Source of the DNA: Chitinophagaceae bacterium
GTDB lineage: Bacteria > Bacteroidota > Bacteroidia > Chitinophagales > Chitinophagaceae
Length of the DNA stretch: 64,000 bases
NCBI GenBank assembly: GCA_023957575.1
Contig: JAMLGU010000008.1
Location: 62,001-126,000 of the forward strand
Reading direction: 5' to 3'
Below, one piece after another: positions 1 through 8,552 of this stretch. Position numbers and translations under genes: made by a program. Within the stretch, counting starts at the first letter, position 1, and the number at the start of each line of letters is the position of its first letter. Below the pieces are notes generated by a model. The model made no database searches. It had not been told where the DNA came from and worked only from the letters and a program-made list of their open reading frames with translations.

Positions 1-44
1 TTGTGACATAAAATTTAATTTTTCAAATGAGCAAATAGCAATTA

Positions 45-245
45 TTAATGATTTTGTTTTTCGAGTTTATCAATCTTTCTTTCAATTCTTATCAAATATA
101 AAATAATACTGATAAAAATAATAAGAATAACGCCAATTACCACATAAATCCTTCCATTGCTTCGCAAAAGATTATCTACACCCTGCGCATTTGCAAAAAA
201 AGGGATTAACAACAAATTTAATATATAAATCAGGTACTTTTTCAT
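45..245 (-). CDS. CcmD-like small membrane protein
   Basis: A 66-residue protein with a signal-like N-terminus ending at ANAQ (about residue 21), a GRIYVVIG stretch, one membrane helix (about 36-53) and a charged tail (RIERKIDKLEK). This layout matches the small CcmD-type proteins found after the haem-handling gene in Bacteroidota cytochrome c maturation clusters. Its ATG overlaps the TGA of the upstream ccmC-like gene (ATGA), so the two are probably translationally coupled. The role, stabilising the haem-delivery complex at the inner membrane, is known for the family and inferred here. There is little sequence to support it beyond context and the single helix. Confidence 0.7.
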   Translation of the reverse strand: MKKYLIYILNLLLIPFFANAQGVDNLLRSNGRIYVVIGVILIIFISIILYLIRIERKIDKLEKQNH

Positions 246-931
246 TTTATAAAATGTTTTTCCTTAATTAAATTAATTCTTATTTTCAGTGTTGCAATCC
301 ATACTCCTAATAAAGTCCAACCCACAAAAGCAGGATATTCTATCAGCCTCATTGTGCTGTCCACATCTTTGAAGTTCAAAGCCGGATTTCCTTCCTGTCC
401 AGGATGCAGGCTGGGTAATATACGCGGGATAATCATGATGGTAGGAAACAACATCGCGAAGGCAAATATGTTATAAACTGCGCTGATCTTTGCCCTTTTA
501 TCAATATCTGGAATAGATTGACGGAGTATAAAATAGGCAAAATAAATCAATAGTGCAATGGCAGTGCCTATCAACTTAGGATCGCGCGCCACGGTGCTGA
601 ACGAATAAGAAGGCGCATTCGGGTCGGCCCAGGTGTAGTTCATCCACAATGCTCCTGTGGCATAACCAATCAGACCAAATAATATTCCTGTGGAAGCGTA
701 ATTATGGGCATATATATCATATCGGATATTCATTTTGCTCAGATACCGGATGGACTGTACTACCGAACAGGTAAACAGTGTCATCATTACTGCCCACATA
801 CCCACGTGGAAAAAAAGATTACGGATTGTTTCACCCAGGACGGGTAAATTCGGAATTTTCACTAACAGCCCACCAATGATTGTATAAAACAATAAAACCA
901 CACAAAGTATCTTCCACCAAATTTTCTTCAT
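242..931 (-). CDS. ccsA: Cytochrome c biogenesis protein, CcmC/CcsA family
   Basis: A polytopic membrane protein of 229 residues with about six hydrophobic segments. It belongs to the CcmC/CcsA haem-handling family, which presents haem on the periplasmic face for attachment to apocytochrome c. Candidate haem-ligand histidines are in LFFHVGMW (about residue 42) and LPSLHPGQ (about 175). The tryptophan-rich signature appears only in modified form: a TWADP element is separated from RDPKLIG by about a dozen residues, and the usual WWxxD core is not intact. It overlaps the ccmD-like gene by 4 bp and lies downstream of ccmB on the same strand. Family assignment is good; the modified motif leaves mechanism open. 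Confidence 0.83.
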   Translation of the reverse strand: MKKIWWKILCVVLLFYTIIGGLLVKIPNLPVLGETIRNLFFHVGMWAVMMTLFTCSVVQSIRYLSKMNIRYDIYAHNYASTGILFGLIGYATGALWMNYTWADPNAPSYSFSTVARDPKLIGTAIALLIYFAYFILRQSIPDIDKRAKISAVYNIFAFAMLFPTIMIIPRILPSLHPGQEGNPALNFKDVDSTMRLIEYPAFVGWTLLGVWIATLKIRINLIKEKHFIK

Positions 932-1111
932 ACGCTTATATAAATATCGGCCTAACTAAAACACAAAAGTAAGATGAAAGTTTTGTAAAAAACTAAAAAT
1001 AGAATCCTCCATACGTTTTAAAACATTCATTTAAAAATCTTTAACCTTTTTTCAAATAAATGAAATAATTAGGAAAGGAGTACAATATTTGAAAGATAAT
1101 TTCTAAAAACA

Positions 1112-1768
1112 TCAATCTCTCCATAAAAACGGAAAAAGAATGACTGATAGTAAACCCACAAGCAAATCCAATGCTACCAATAATATTACATCTACCCAAT
1201 GAACTGTAAGTGAGGCGCTAAAAGCCGCATTTGACAGTTTCATAAGCAGCATCAATTGTGGAATAATCAGCGGAAAACCCAACACTGCCATAATAGCAGC
1301 ATTTTGCTGCGCTTTGGCCGCAATTGCAGCCAAAAAGGTAAAAACCAGGCTAAGGCTCCATCCGCCTAAGAGCGCTAACCCAATAAAAGGAAGCAGTTTT
1401 TGTACAGGATTACCAATAAAGGCAAAAAACAATATTAAACTCAGAGCCGTCATTAATAAAATAAGCAATGAGTTAAACAGTAATTTGGCTAATACAAAGT
1501 GTACCGGAGAAGAAATAGTATAAAAATACAACATCCTTTCTTTGCTTTCCTGCATAAAACTTTTGGCCACTGCATTAATGCACACAAATAACTGAATAAT
1601 CCAGAACAAGCCATTCCAAACTTCTTTCTCAGGCTCTTCAATGGCCAGGAACAGAACAAAAATGGTGGCTACAATATATAGTAAAATTCCATAAAAACTG
1701 TATTGCTGACGCACTTCCAACAGCACATCTTTTTTGAAAAGGGTTAGTATTTTGGATTTATTTAACAC
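1112..1768 (-). CDS. ccmB: Haem exporter-type ABC permease CcmB
   Basis: A 218-residue integral membrane protein with an N-terminal cytoplasmic stretch (LFKKDVLLEVRQQY) typical of CcmB and about six membrane helices. CcmB is the permease of the CcmAB(C) complex used in cytochrome c maturation. It is the first gene of a minus-strand run followed by the ccmC-like and ccmD-like genes, with a gap of about 180 bases before ccmC. No CcmA ATPase gene is visible in the window. The start was chosen at the first ATG, which gives the normal family length. Confidence 0.85.
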   Translation of the reverse strand: MLNKSKILTLFKKDVLLEVRQQYSFYGILLYIVATIFVLFLAIEEPEKEVWNGLFWIIQLFVCINAVAKSFMQESKERMLYFYTISSPVHFVLAKLLFNSLLILLMTALSLILFFAFIGNPVQKLLPFIGLALLGGWSLSLVFTFLAAIAAKAQQNAAIMAVLGFPLIIPQLMLLMKLSNAAFSASLTVHWVDVILLVALDLLVGLLSVILFPFLWRD

Positions 1769-1809
1769 TAATTAATATTCGTTAAAAAACAACTTACTCA
1801 AGGGAAGGT

Positions 1810-2379
1810 TTACGATTTTTCTTTAAAACATTGCCGACACCTTGGCTCATAAGCATCCAATGCGCCCAGCATCACCTGCTCTTCATCAGGTATTTTTCGG
1901 TAGGAATAATTGGCTATGCTGCCACATTTCTGACAAATAGCGTGAAGTTTAGTAATATAATCTGCTTTTGCCAGCAAATAAGGCATCTGACCGAAGGGTT
2001 TTCCGGTAAAATCCATATCCAGGCCGGCTACAATTACCCTGATACCTCGGTAAGCCAGCTCATCACACACATTTGGAAGTTCGGCATCAAAAAACTGGGC
2101 TTCATCAATCCCAATTACATCAGCGCCTTGTGCCAATAATAAAATATTCTGAGAATTTTCTACCGGAGTGGATGTAATCACATTGGTATCGTGCGATACA
2201 ATATTTGTTTCATCATACCGTGTGTCAATTGCCGGTTTAAAAATTTCAACCTTCAGATTGGCAATTTTCACCCTTTTCAGTCTTCTTATCAGCTCCTCGG
2301 TCTTGCCGCTAAACATGGAACCGCAAATTACTTCTATCCATCCGCGCCGCTCACCCTTTAAATTTGGTTCTATAAACAT
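1810..2379 (-). CDS. tdk: Thymidine kinase (type II)
   Basis: Phosphorylates thymidine to dTMP with ATP in the cytoplasmic pyrimidine salvage pathway. The 189-residue protein shows the P-loop [11 protein letters not shown] (about residues 21-31), the Walker B-like DEAQFF (about 92-97) and a zinc-binding lasso with CQKC and CRQC pairs near the C-terminus. Length and motif order match bacterial type II thymidine kinases. It lies just upstream of ccmB on the same strand, with 41 bases between, but the two have no obvious functional link. Confidence 0.95.
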   Translation of the reverse strand: MFIEPNLKGERRGWIEVICGSMFSGKTEELIRRLKRVKIANLKVEIFKPAIDTRYDETNIVSHDTNVITSTPVENSQNILLLAQGADVIGIDEAQFFDAELPNVCDELAYRGIRVIVAGLDMDFTGKPFGQMPYLLAKADYITKLHAICQKCGSIANYSYRKIPDEEQVMLGALDAYEPRCRQCFKEKS

Positions 2380-2447
2380 TTTTTAACTATTTTATCTGCA
2401 AGTTAATTTGTATCTTGCCCAATCCAAAATTTATCAAAAGTAACATA

Positions 2448-3224
2448 ATGGAACGAATAGAGCATCTTATCGAAAAATTATTGGAACAATATCTTGCAAA
2501 AGCACCTGCTTCGCAGTTATTGATAACTATTCAAATGATTCAGAATGAAGTAATTGGCAGTATTAAGGAAACTGAGTTATTAGGAAATGAACAGGTTTCG
2601 ATAATCGTACCCAATGTCCAGAATTTTATTGTAGATGGTAACCAAAGCCAAGAAAAGCAACCACTCATCTTAGAAGAGCCCCAAAAAGTCGTATATGAGT
2701 TGAATATCTCTGACGAAAATCCTGATGAAGAAGAAACACCCAATGATGCAGACGAAATATTAGAAGAGGATATAAAAATTGAGGCGCCTGCTGAGTCAGA
2801 AAAGAAAATTACGAATCCGGTGCGCCATTCATCCACTCAGGTAGCATTATTGTTCGACGAGCAAAAACCTGAAGTCTTTGACCCGCTTAGTGATGTGCCT
2901 ACCCTATCGCAACAGGTTCAGGAGGAAGAAAAAACCACTATCAATGAGAAAGCTTCTACTGAAAATGGAGCGCATAGTGAAACCGGAAGAATCAAAGATT
3001 TGAAAAAAGCCATTAGCATTAATGACAAGTTTATGTTTATAAACGAATTATTCAGGGGAGATGAAACCATGTATGAACGAAGCATCCGAACCATCAATAA
3101 TTTTAGCGCTTATGCCGAAGCCGAATACTGGATTAAACGTGAACTGAAAACAAAATTAGGATGGATTCCGGGCGAAGAGGCCGCAGAATATTTTGAAAGT
3201 CTGGTTAAAAGACGTTTTCTTTAA
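2448..3224 (+). CDS. Conserved acidic protein of unknown function
   Basis: No function recognised. The ATG at 2448 is preferred over an upstream in-frame TTG at 2415, because the protein then begins with a regular amphipathic segment (MERIEHLIEKLLEQY). The 258-residue product has three parts: an N-terminal helical region (1-60), a long acidic low-complexity middle (about 70-185, rich in E, D, P), and a compact C-terminal region (about 185-258) containing FINELFRGD, YWIKREL and KLGWIPGE. The C-terminal part looks like the conserved domain and resembles a short uncharacterised family that I recall from Bacteroidota. The gene is convergent with the Kdo transferase gene and their 3' ends overlap by 20 bp. 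Confidence 0.75.
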   Translation: MERIEHLIEKLLEQYLAKAPASQLLITIQMIQNEVIGSIKETELLGNEQVSIIVPNVQNFIVDGNQSQEKQPLILEEPQKVVYELNISDENPDEEETPNDADEILEEDIKIEAPAESEKKITNPVRHSSTQVALLFDEQKPEVFDPLSDVPTLSQQVQEEEKTTINEKASTENGAHSETGRIKDLKKAISINDKFMFINELFRGDETMYERSIRTINNFSAYAEAEYWIKRELKTKLGWIPGEEAAEYFESLVKRRFL

Positions 3225-4464
3225 TCCAAGTCATGATTTTATGGGTTGCCCCTATGTTTTCTTTCACAAATTTACCTGCCGCATTACCGGAAGAAATCAG
3301 TTTTTCGTCATCATTCCATAATTCTAATACAATTTTTTTTAATGCTATGTCGGTATCATAACTATATCCACCGCTGCGCTCAACCAAACCAATAGCCTCA
3401 GAAAACTTTTGATAATTAGGCCCGAAAATAACCGGATGACCATAAACGGCGGCTTCCAAAGTATTATGAATCCCCGATTTGTTGAAACCGCCGCCAATAT
3501 AGCTGATGGTGCCGTAATGATAAAGGCGTGACAACATGCCTATATTATTGATAATGACAACATTTTTATCTGCTTCGGGCTCTGTGCCGCTTTTGGAAAG
3601 GTTTTCCAGTTCGGAATAAAGAATATGAGCAGGGAAAAGATTTCGTAAAAAGTCAATGTGAGCGGTATGAATTTCGTGCGGTGCAATGATTAACTTAATA
3701 TCTTCATTCAATCCATCCAATAACGATTTCAGGTTGTTTTCATCATCGGGCCAGGTGCTGCCTGCTACCATAACCTTTTTACCATTTACAAATTTTTCTA
3801 TCGGTTCTATCGGTTTGAAACTGTTGATAATTTGGGAAACCCTGTCGAAACGGGTGTCGCCGGCAACCGTTATTTTTTCGGCTGAAAGCATTCGGGAAAG
3901 ATTTTCTTTACTTGAATCATTTTGTACAAAAATATGGCTGAAAAACTTCAGCATCTTTCGGTGAAATCCGCCATACCATTTAAAAAATACTTTAGAAGGA
4001 GTAAAAAGCGCCGATATCAAAATGGAAGGAATATTATTATCATGAAGTGATTTCAAATAATTGTGCCAATATTCGTATTTCACAAATATTGCCAGTTGGG
4101 GATTTACCGTTTTTATAAATCGGTAAGCATTAGTAGCCGTATCAAGCGGCAAATAAAAAACCCAGTCGGCTCCCTGATAATTCTTTCTTATCTCATAACC
4201 TGACGGGGAGAAAAAAGTAAGCAGCAACTTATGCTCAGGGAATTTTTCTTTAAGATTTTCTAATACCGGCCTCCCTTGTTCAAACTCTCCCAAAGAAGCG
4301 CAGTGCATCCAGATGATTTTTGGATTACCTTTTACGGCTGTTTCTAATCGCTCGAAGATGTTTTTTCTGCCATCCAACCACAATTTTGCCTTTTCATTAA
4401 AAAAAGTGGCTATATAAATGCCTGAAAGGTATATTTTTAGAAAGAGATTATAAGTAAATTTCAC
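3205..4464 (-). CDS. waaA: 3-deoxy-D-manno-octulosonic acid transferase
   Basis: Transfers Kdo from CMP-Kdo to lipid A precursor at the inner face of the inner membrane, an essential step in LPS core assembly. It has the WaaA N-terminal hydrophobic anchor, the WMHCASLGEFEQGRP element with the proposed catalytic Glu, LTFFSPSGYE, and the C-terminal donor-site block YIGGGFNKSGIHNTLEAA. The reading frame extends to a TTG at 4485, but that codon lies next to a TAnnTTTG box at 4493-4500, so the GTG at 4464 is the more plausible start. That gives about 419 residues, normal for the family. A kdsC-like gene lies far away at 49.7 kb. Confidence 0.92.
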   Translation of the reverse strand: MKFTYNLFLKIYLSGIYIATFFNEKAKLWLDGRKNIFERLETAVKGNPKIIWMHCASLGEFEQGRPVLENLKEKFPEHKLLLTFFSPSGYEIRKNYQGADWVFYLPLDTATNAYRFIKTVNPQLAIFVKYEYWHNYLKSLHDNNIPSILISALFTPSKVFFKWYGGFHRKMLKFFSHIFVQNDSSKENLSRMLSAEKITVAGDTRFDRVSQIINSFKPIEPIEKFVNGKKVMVAGSTWPDDENNLKSLLDGLNEDIKLIIAPHEIHTAHIDFLRNLFPAHILYSELENLSKSGTEPEADKNVVIINNIGMLSRLYHYGTISYIGGGFNKSGIHNTLEAAVYGHPVIFGPNYQKFSEAIGLVERSGGYSYDTDIALKKIVLELWNDDEKLISSGNAAGKFVKENIGATHKIMTWIKENVF

Positions 4465-4492
4465 TTTGACGGTATGTTTTGGCAAAAATAGC

Positions 4493-4500
4493 GTTCATTT
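4493..4500 (-). promoter_or_regulatory. Candidate -7 promoter element for waaA
   Basis: On the minus strand this reads TATTTTTG, an exact match to the Bacteroidota -7 consensus TAnnTTTG. It is about 29 bases from the proposed GTG start of waaA. No clear -33 TTG was found at the usual distance. Confidence 0.45.
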
Positions 4501-4815
4501 CAAATTTTAGCTATATCAACCTGATTTATATTTATATCTAGCCAGATAGAGTTTTCAAGGATAAAAAGGTAGAGCCAAATATCAAGGCTATGAAAAATTT
4601 ACAAAAATATTTTTTACAAACCAAATCAAACTCCAATTTTTTCTTCACCGTTACCTTCCATAACTGTCAACCCAAATTTGATACATTGTTAGCAGAGGTA
4701 CGAAAGCCAAAATATAATCCATAAAAAACCATCATTTTCTCATCATCACCGGAAATTATAAATATCTTACAGCCTAATTCTCTGATTTGACAGTACAGTC
4801 GGAAGCCGGAGTAAG
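4501..4815. other. Intergenic region between waaA and trmN6
   Basis: About 315 AT-rich bases between divergent genes. I see no convincing open reading frame, RNA gene or strong hairpin. It must hold the promoter of trmN6, but no exact TAnnTTTG box was recognised close to that start. Confidence 0.4.
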
Positions 4816-4827
4816 ATGGTAATCAAT

Positions 4828-5544
4828 ATGGCCAATACTTATTTTCAGTTTAAACAATTTATCATCCGGCAGGATCAGTGTAGTATGAAGGTTACTACAG
4901 ATGCCTGCCTCTTTGGGGCATGGGTGTCTTCTTGTTTGGAAAATATTAATTCTGTAAAAACCACATTGGATATTGGTTCGGGCACAGGCCTGCTCAGTCT
5001 GATGCTTGCCCAAAAAACCAAAAGCGAAATTACCGGTATTGAACTACAACTTGTTGATTATGAGCAGTCTGTACAAAATATCAATGGCAGCCCGTGGAAT
5101 GATAGAGTTCATATTTTCAATGCAGATGTAAAAACTTTTAACTTCTGTAATAAATATGATGCCATCATTTGCAACCCTCCTTTTTATGAAAATGATTTAA
5201 AAGGTCCGTCTGCTGGAAAAAACACCGCACACCACGATAACAGTCTGACAATTAATGAATTATTACAAATAATTTACCGGCAATTAAATCCCGATGGCCG
5301 GTTTTACATATTGTTACCCTCAAAGAGGGAAAAATATTTAATAGGTTTGATAGAAAGCCATGCGCTTTTTATCAATCAAATTGTTCGGGTAAAACAGACA
5401 GAAAAACACGCATTTTTCAGAATAATGATTGAAGGCTCTTATGAGAAATCTGAAACTATGGAAAAAGTTATCACCATCAAAGAAAATAGTCAATATTCGG
5501 CTATATTCACCGCTTTGCTAAAGGATTATTATCTGAATTTGTAA
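4828..5544 (+). CDS. trmN6: tRNA1(Val) adenine-N6-methyltransferase
   Basis: A class I SAM-dependent methyltransferase that modifies A37 of tRNA1(Val). Motif I is LDIGSGTGLLSLML (about residues 50-63) and the N6-adenine signature NPPFYEN lies near residue 116. The N-terminus (YFQFKQFIIRQD, then MKVTTDACLFGAW) is characteristic of the YfiC/TrmN6 group and places the start at the ATG at 4828 rather than the in-frame ATG at 4816. Length (238 residues) is normal. It stands alone between an intergenic region and the sigma factor gene. Confidence 0.9.
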   Translation: MANTYFQFKQFIIRQDQCSMKVTTDACLFGAWVSSCLENINSVKTTLDIGSGTGLLSLMLAQKTKSEITGIELQLVDYEQSVQNINGSPWNDRVHIFNADVKTFNFCNKYDAIICNPPFYENDLKGPSAGKNTAHHDNSLTINELLQIIYRQLNPDGRFYILLPSKREKYLIGLIESHALFINQIVRVKQTEKHAFFRIMIEGSYEKSETMEKVITIKENSQYSAIFTALLKDYYLNL

Positions 5545-5728
5545 AAAAAAGCCATCCACCAAAAGGCAGACGGCTATCTCTATATTGCTTGCCGAATAAA
5601 ACCAGATTATTTATGTTTTAAAAAGAAGCCAATCTCTTTCACCACTCCTGTTTTCTGAGAAAATATTGCTCATCCTGTCTGAAAAAGTTGCAACGGCCTT
5701 AGGATTTATTTCATTTTCGGTTTAAAAC

Positions 5729-5742
5729 AGACAAACCTGTCT
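5729..5742. promoter_or_regulatory. Short inverted repeat next to sigma-gene promoter
   Basis: AGACA and TGTCT arms of five bases separated by four bases, ending four bases before the TAnnTTTG box at 5747. The position fits an operator overlapping or abutting the promoter, but arms this short can arise by chance. Confidence 0.25.
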
Positions 5743-5746
5743 TCTT

Positions 5747-5754
5747 TATATTTG
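5747..5754 (+). promoter_or_regulatory. Candidate -7 element for the sigma/protease operon
   Basis: TATATTTG, an exact TAnnTTTG match, about 93 bases before the proposed TTG start of the ECF sigma factor gene. No clear -33 element. Confidence 0.4.
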
Positions 5755-5846
5755 TTTAATATCAGAAATACAAAAAGGTAACCCATTAATAAAATAATTT
5801 TTTCAGTTCGCAAAGGGTTACTATTTTTAAAAAAAAGTATTAAATA

Positions 5847-6434
5847 TTGCAAAGCTTGAAAGAGACGATACATGATTCGGAGTTGTTGTTACTCAAAGGA
5901 TTAGCTAAGAGCGATAAAAAATCGGTAGAAGAAATATATAAGCAAAATTACAATCTCATTCAGGCGCTGATAGTTAATAACAGTGGTACCACTGATGATG
6001 CAAAAGATATTTTTCAGGAGGCAATGGTGGTACTGTATGAAAAGGCGAGGTCAGGTAATTTTGAACTGAACTGCCAGATAAGAACTTACTTATATTCTGT
6101 TTCTAAAAGATTGTGGCTCAAGAGATTACAGCAGAATAGCCGTTTTGTGAGCAGCGAATTTGAAAACGAGGAAAATACGGTTTACGTAGATGAGGATTTG
6201 ACCGACCACGACCAGAAGGATAACGAATACAAGATGATGCATGAGGCAATTGGAAGTTTGGGAGAACCGTGCAAAAGTTTGTTAACTGCATTTTATTTTA
6301 ATAAAAAGAACATGCAGGAAATAGCAGAGAGTTTTGGTTATACAAATGCAGATAATGCCAAAACCCAGAAATACAAGTGTTTGATGCGACTGAAAAAAAT
6401 ATTTTTTACCCATTATAATAAACAGGAATCGTGA
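5847..6434 (+). CDS. ECF-type RNA polymerase sigma factor
   Basis: A sigma70-family extracytoplasmic-function factor of 195 residues. Region 2 spans about residues 20-95 with the core-binding signature DAKDIFQEAMVVLYEK. Region 4 spans about 130-190 with a helix-turn-helix around MQEIAESFGYTNADNAKTQK. No in-frame ATG precedes the conserved part, so a TTG at 5847 is taken as start. Its TGA overlaps the ATG of the next gene by one base (TGATG), so it is coupled to the protein that probably regulates it. Region 4.2 is followed by KYKCLMRLKK as in many Bacteroidota ECF factors. The target promoters are unknown. Confidence 0.88.
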   Translation: MQSLKETIHDSELLLLKGLAKSDKKSVEEIYKQNYNLIQALIVNNSGTTDDAKDIFQEAMVVLYEKARSGNFELNCQIRTYLYSVSKRLWLKRLQQNSRFVSSEFENEENTVYVDEDLTDHDQKDNEYKMMHEAIGSLGEPCKSLLTAFYFNKKNMQEIAESFGYTNADNAKTQKYKCLMRLKKIFFTHYNKQES

Positions 6435-7573
6435 TGCAAGAACATGACAATACCTTTTTGATAGAAGCTGTAGAACGCTACATCATGGGCGAAATGAGCC
6501 CTGATGAACGACTATACTTTGAAAACCTGCGAAAATCAGACAGTGAAATTGACCAGATGGTGGTGGAGCACACTTTGTTTATGCAAAAAATGAACCGCTA
6601 CAACCAATGGCAGAAGTTTCATAAATCACTGAACGAAATACACACTAACCTTTCCGAACAAGGTAAAATTGATTCCATCAGACTGAAAGGAAAGGCTAAG
6701 GTGGTCTATCTTTACAATCGCTATAAAAAGACGGCAGCCATTGCAGCATCCATTGCTGGTATCACCACATTGCTGATTACCTCACTGTTTTTGGGTTTTT
6801 CTCCCAGAGCGCCACAGTCGCAGGTTATTAAGTTGAGCAACGACGTAAAATATCTTGCCAACAAAACCCACCAGCAAGACAAAGAAATCAATAACCTGAA
6901 AATGCAAGGCACTGAAAATCACCCGGCTGTAGAGATTCCTTACACAAAAGGCGGCACAGGATTTATGATTGACGGCAAAGGATACTTAGTAACGAATTAC
7001 CACGTTGTGGAAAAATCGAAAAATATTGCAGTACAAAATTCCACAGGGCATGAGTATTTTGCTAAAATAATCTATACCGACCCGTCATTGGATATCGCTA
7101 TCCTGAAAATTGATGACCCTGAGTTCAAACAACTACCCAACATACCTTATTCGTTTTTCAAAGGTCATTCTGATTTGGCAACCTCTGTTTTTACTTTAGG
7201 GTTTCCCAAAGAAAAGGAAGACATCGTTTACGGACAAGGTTTCCTGAGTTCCAGAACCGGATATAATGGCGACACCCTGAGCTGCCAATTGCAAATGTCG
7301 GCCAACCGCGGTAGCAGTGGAAGTCCGATTCTCAATCAGAGTGGTGAGGTAATCGCTATCCTGAATGGAAGGCTGAAAGATGCCGAAGGCGTGGCTTATG
7401 GTATCGAATCTAAAAACATCTTCAAAGCATTGAACGAACTGAAGAAACAAAATGATGGAGACAGCGCTTTGAACAATCTTAAACTGAATTCAAAAACCTC
7501 ATTAACCGGCCTGAGCCGTACCCAGCAACTGAAAAAGATTGAAAATTATATATTCATGGTAAAAGTGAATTAA
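6434..7573 (+). CDS. Membrane-anchored trypsin-like protease with anti-sigma-like N-terminus
   Basis: A protein of 379 residues in three parts. Residues 1-95 are cytoplasmic and resemble the start of Bacteroidota anti-sigma proteins (AVERYIMGEMSPDERLYFE). One membrane helix spans about 100-122 and is followed by a short coiled coil (about 128-160). The periplasmic part (about 170-340) is a trypsin/HtrA-like serine protease with His190 (TNYHVV), Asp220 (SLDIAIL) and Ser295 (GSSGSP). A basic C-terminal tail ends in YIFMVKV. No PDZ domain is seen. The gene overlaps the ECF sigma gene by one base, which suggests it senses envelope state and controls that sigma factor. The protease call is firm; the anti-sigma role is inferred. 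Confidence 0.85.
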   Translation: MQEHDNTFLIEAVERYIMGEMSPDERLYFENLRKSDSEIDQMVVEHTLFMQKMNRYNQWQKFHKSLNEIHTNLSEQGKIDSIRLKGKAKVVYLYNRYKKTAAIAASIAGITTLLITSLFLGFSPRAPQSQVIKLSNDVKYLANKTHQQDKEINNLKMQGTENHPAVEIPYTKGGTGFMIDGKGYLVTNYHVVEKSKNIAVQNSTGHEYFAKIIYTDPSLDIAILKIDDPEFKQLPNIPYSFFKGHSDLATSVFTLGFPKEKEDIVYGQGFLSSRTGYNGDTLSCQLQMSANRGSSGSPILNQSGEVIAILNGRLKDAEGVAYGIESKNIFKALNELKKQNDGDSALNNLKLNSKTSLTGLSRTQQLKKIENYIFMVKVN

Positions 7574-7606
7574 ACTCATAACTACCTTTAACCATTCTAA
7601 TATAAC

Positions 7607-7631
7607 ACGCCACAGTCAACAGCTGTGGCGT
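7607..7631 (+). terminator. Hairpin terminator after the sigma/protease operon
   Basis: ACGCCACAG and CTGTGGCGT form a perfect 9-bp stem with a 7-base loop, followed by a T-rich but interrupted tract. It lies 34 bases after the protease stop codon. Confidence 0.6.
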
Positions 7632-7689
7632 TATCAATTTTAATTTTAACCCTATTATAATCATAAGATATTTTATCTTTATCGCTGGC

Positions 7690-8169
7690 ATGAAAACTTT
7701 CGGAACTATTTTATTTCTCATAATTTTCGCATTTAGTAGTTGTACCACTTATTCACAAAAACCCAAAGTGATAAAAATTGCTGATGGTGACAGTTTCACC
7801 GTATTGTATCCTGATAAACATACAGAGCGTATCCGTCTTCATGGCATTGATTGCCCTGAAAGAGACCAACCATTTTCAAAAGCTTCCAAAAAGTTCACCT
7901 CCCAATCAATATTCAATAAAGAAGTAACCCTTGTAAAAAAGAGTACTGACCGGTACGGTAGAACGGTAGCCCTGGTTTACTTTAATGACAGTATTCTTTT
8001 AAACACCGAATTGCTCAAAGCCGGGCTGGCCTGGCATTTTACCCGTTATGATAAAAATCCGGAATGGCAAAAATTAGAAGTAGAAGCCCGAAAAAACAGA
8101 AAGGGCCTTTGGGCTGACACTCAGGAACCGGTAGCTCCCTGGCTTTGGAGAAAGAATAAAAATAATTAG
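7690..8169 (+). CDS. Secreted thermonuclease-family lipoprotein
   Basis: A staphylococcal-nuclease-fold (SNase/OB-fold) protein of 159 residues. A lipoprotein signal peptide ends at SSCTT, with Cys near residue 17. The nuclease core shows IADGDSFTV, RIRLHGIDCPERDQ and KSTDRYGRTVALV. The Asp, Arg, Glu and Arg expected for calcium binding and phosphodiester hydrolysis are present. It probably degrades extracellular or periplasmic nucleic acid on the outer membrane. It stands alone, bracketed by the upstream terminator and a tRNA gene. Confidence 0.88.
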   Translation: MKTFGTILFLIIFAFSSCTTYSQKPKVIKIADGDSFTVLYPDKHTERIRLHGIDCPERDQPFSKASKKFTSQSIFNKEVTLVKKSTDRYGRTVALVYFNDSILLNTELLKAGLAWHFTRYDKNPEWQKLEVEARKNRKGLWADTQEPVAPWLWRKNKNN

Positions 8170-8421
8170 TGAAAAATTTATACTTTGATTTCTTTAATTG
8201 GTTCTAAGACGTTTTATATGACCATTGTCGCAATGCGCAATAATTCCAAACTCTCACAATCCTTCAAGAACCCTTGAACTTTTATAATCCAGCTTCCTTG
8301 GGATAATTAAAAAACATAAAAGCAAATTTGTGATTTTTTTCGACGTGAAAGCAGGTTACATTGCAAGATGCCATAAAAAAAATCGCTAACTATCATATTG
8401 ATAATCAACGATTTATTAGTT

Positions 8422-8496
<75 letters not shown>

Positions 8497-8552
8497 ATCG
8501 CTTCTTTATCAAAGCGGTTGCAAAAGTAAGGGTTTTAAATCAAATTACAAGA

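Larger units (their letters stand above)
5545..5846. other. Intergenic region upstream of the ECF sigma gene
   Basis: About 300 AT-rich bases. It contains a weak GC-poor hairpin just after trmN6 (AGCC...GGCT, about 5552-5575), a short inverted repeat at 5729-5742 and a -7-like box at 5747-5754. No coding potential is seen. Confidence 0.4.

Noticed and set aside
4774..5013. A 79-codon minus-strand frame overlapping trmN6
   Set aside because: It overlaps the conserved N-terminal part of the methyltransferase and has no recognisable motif.
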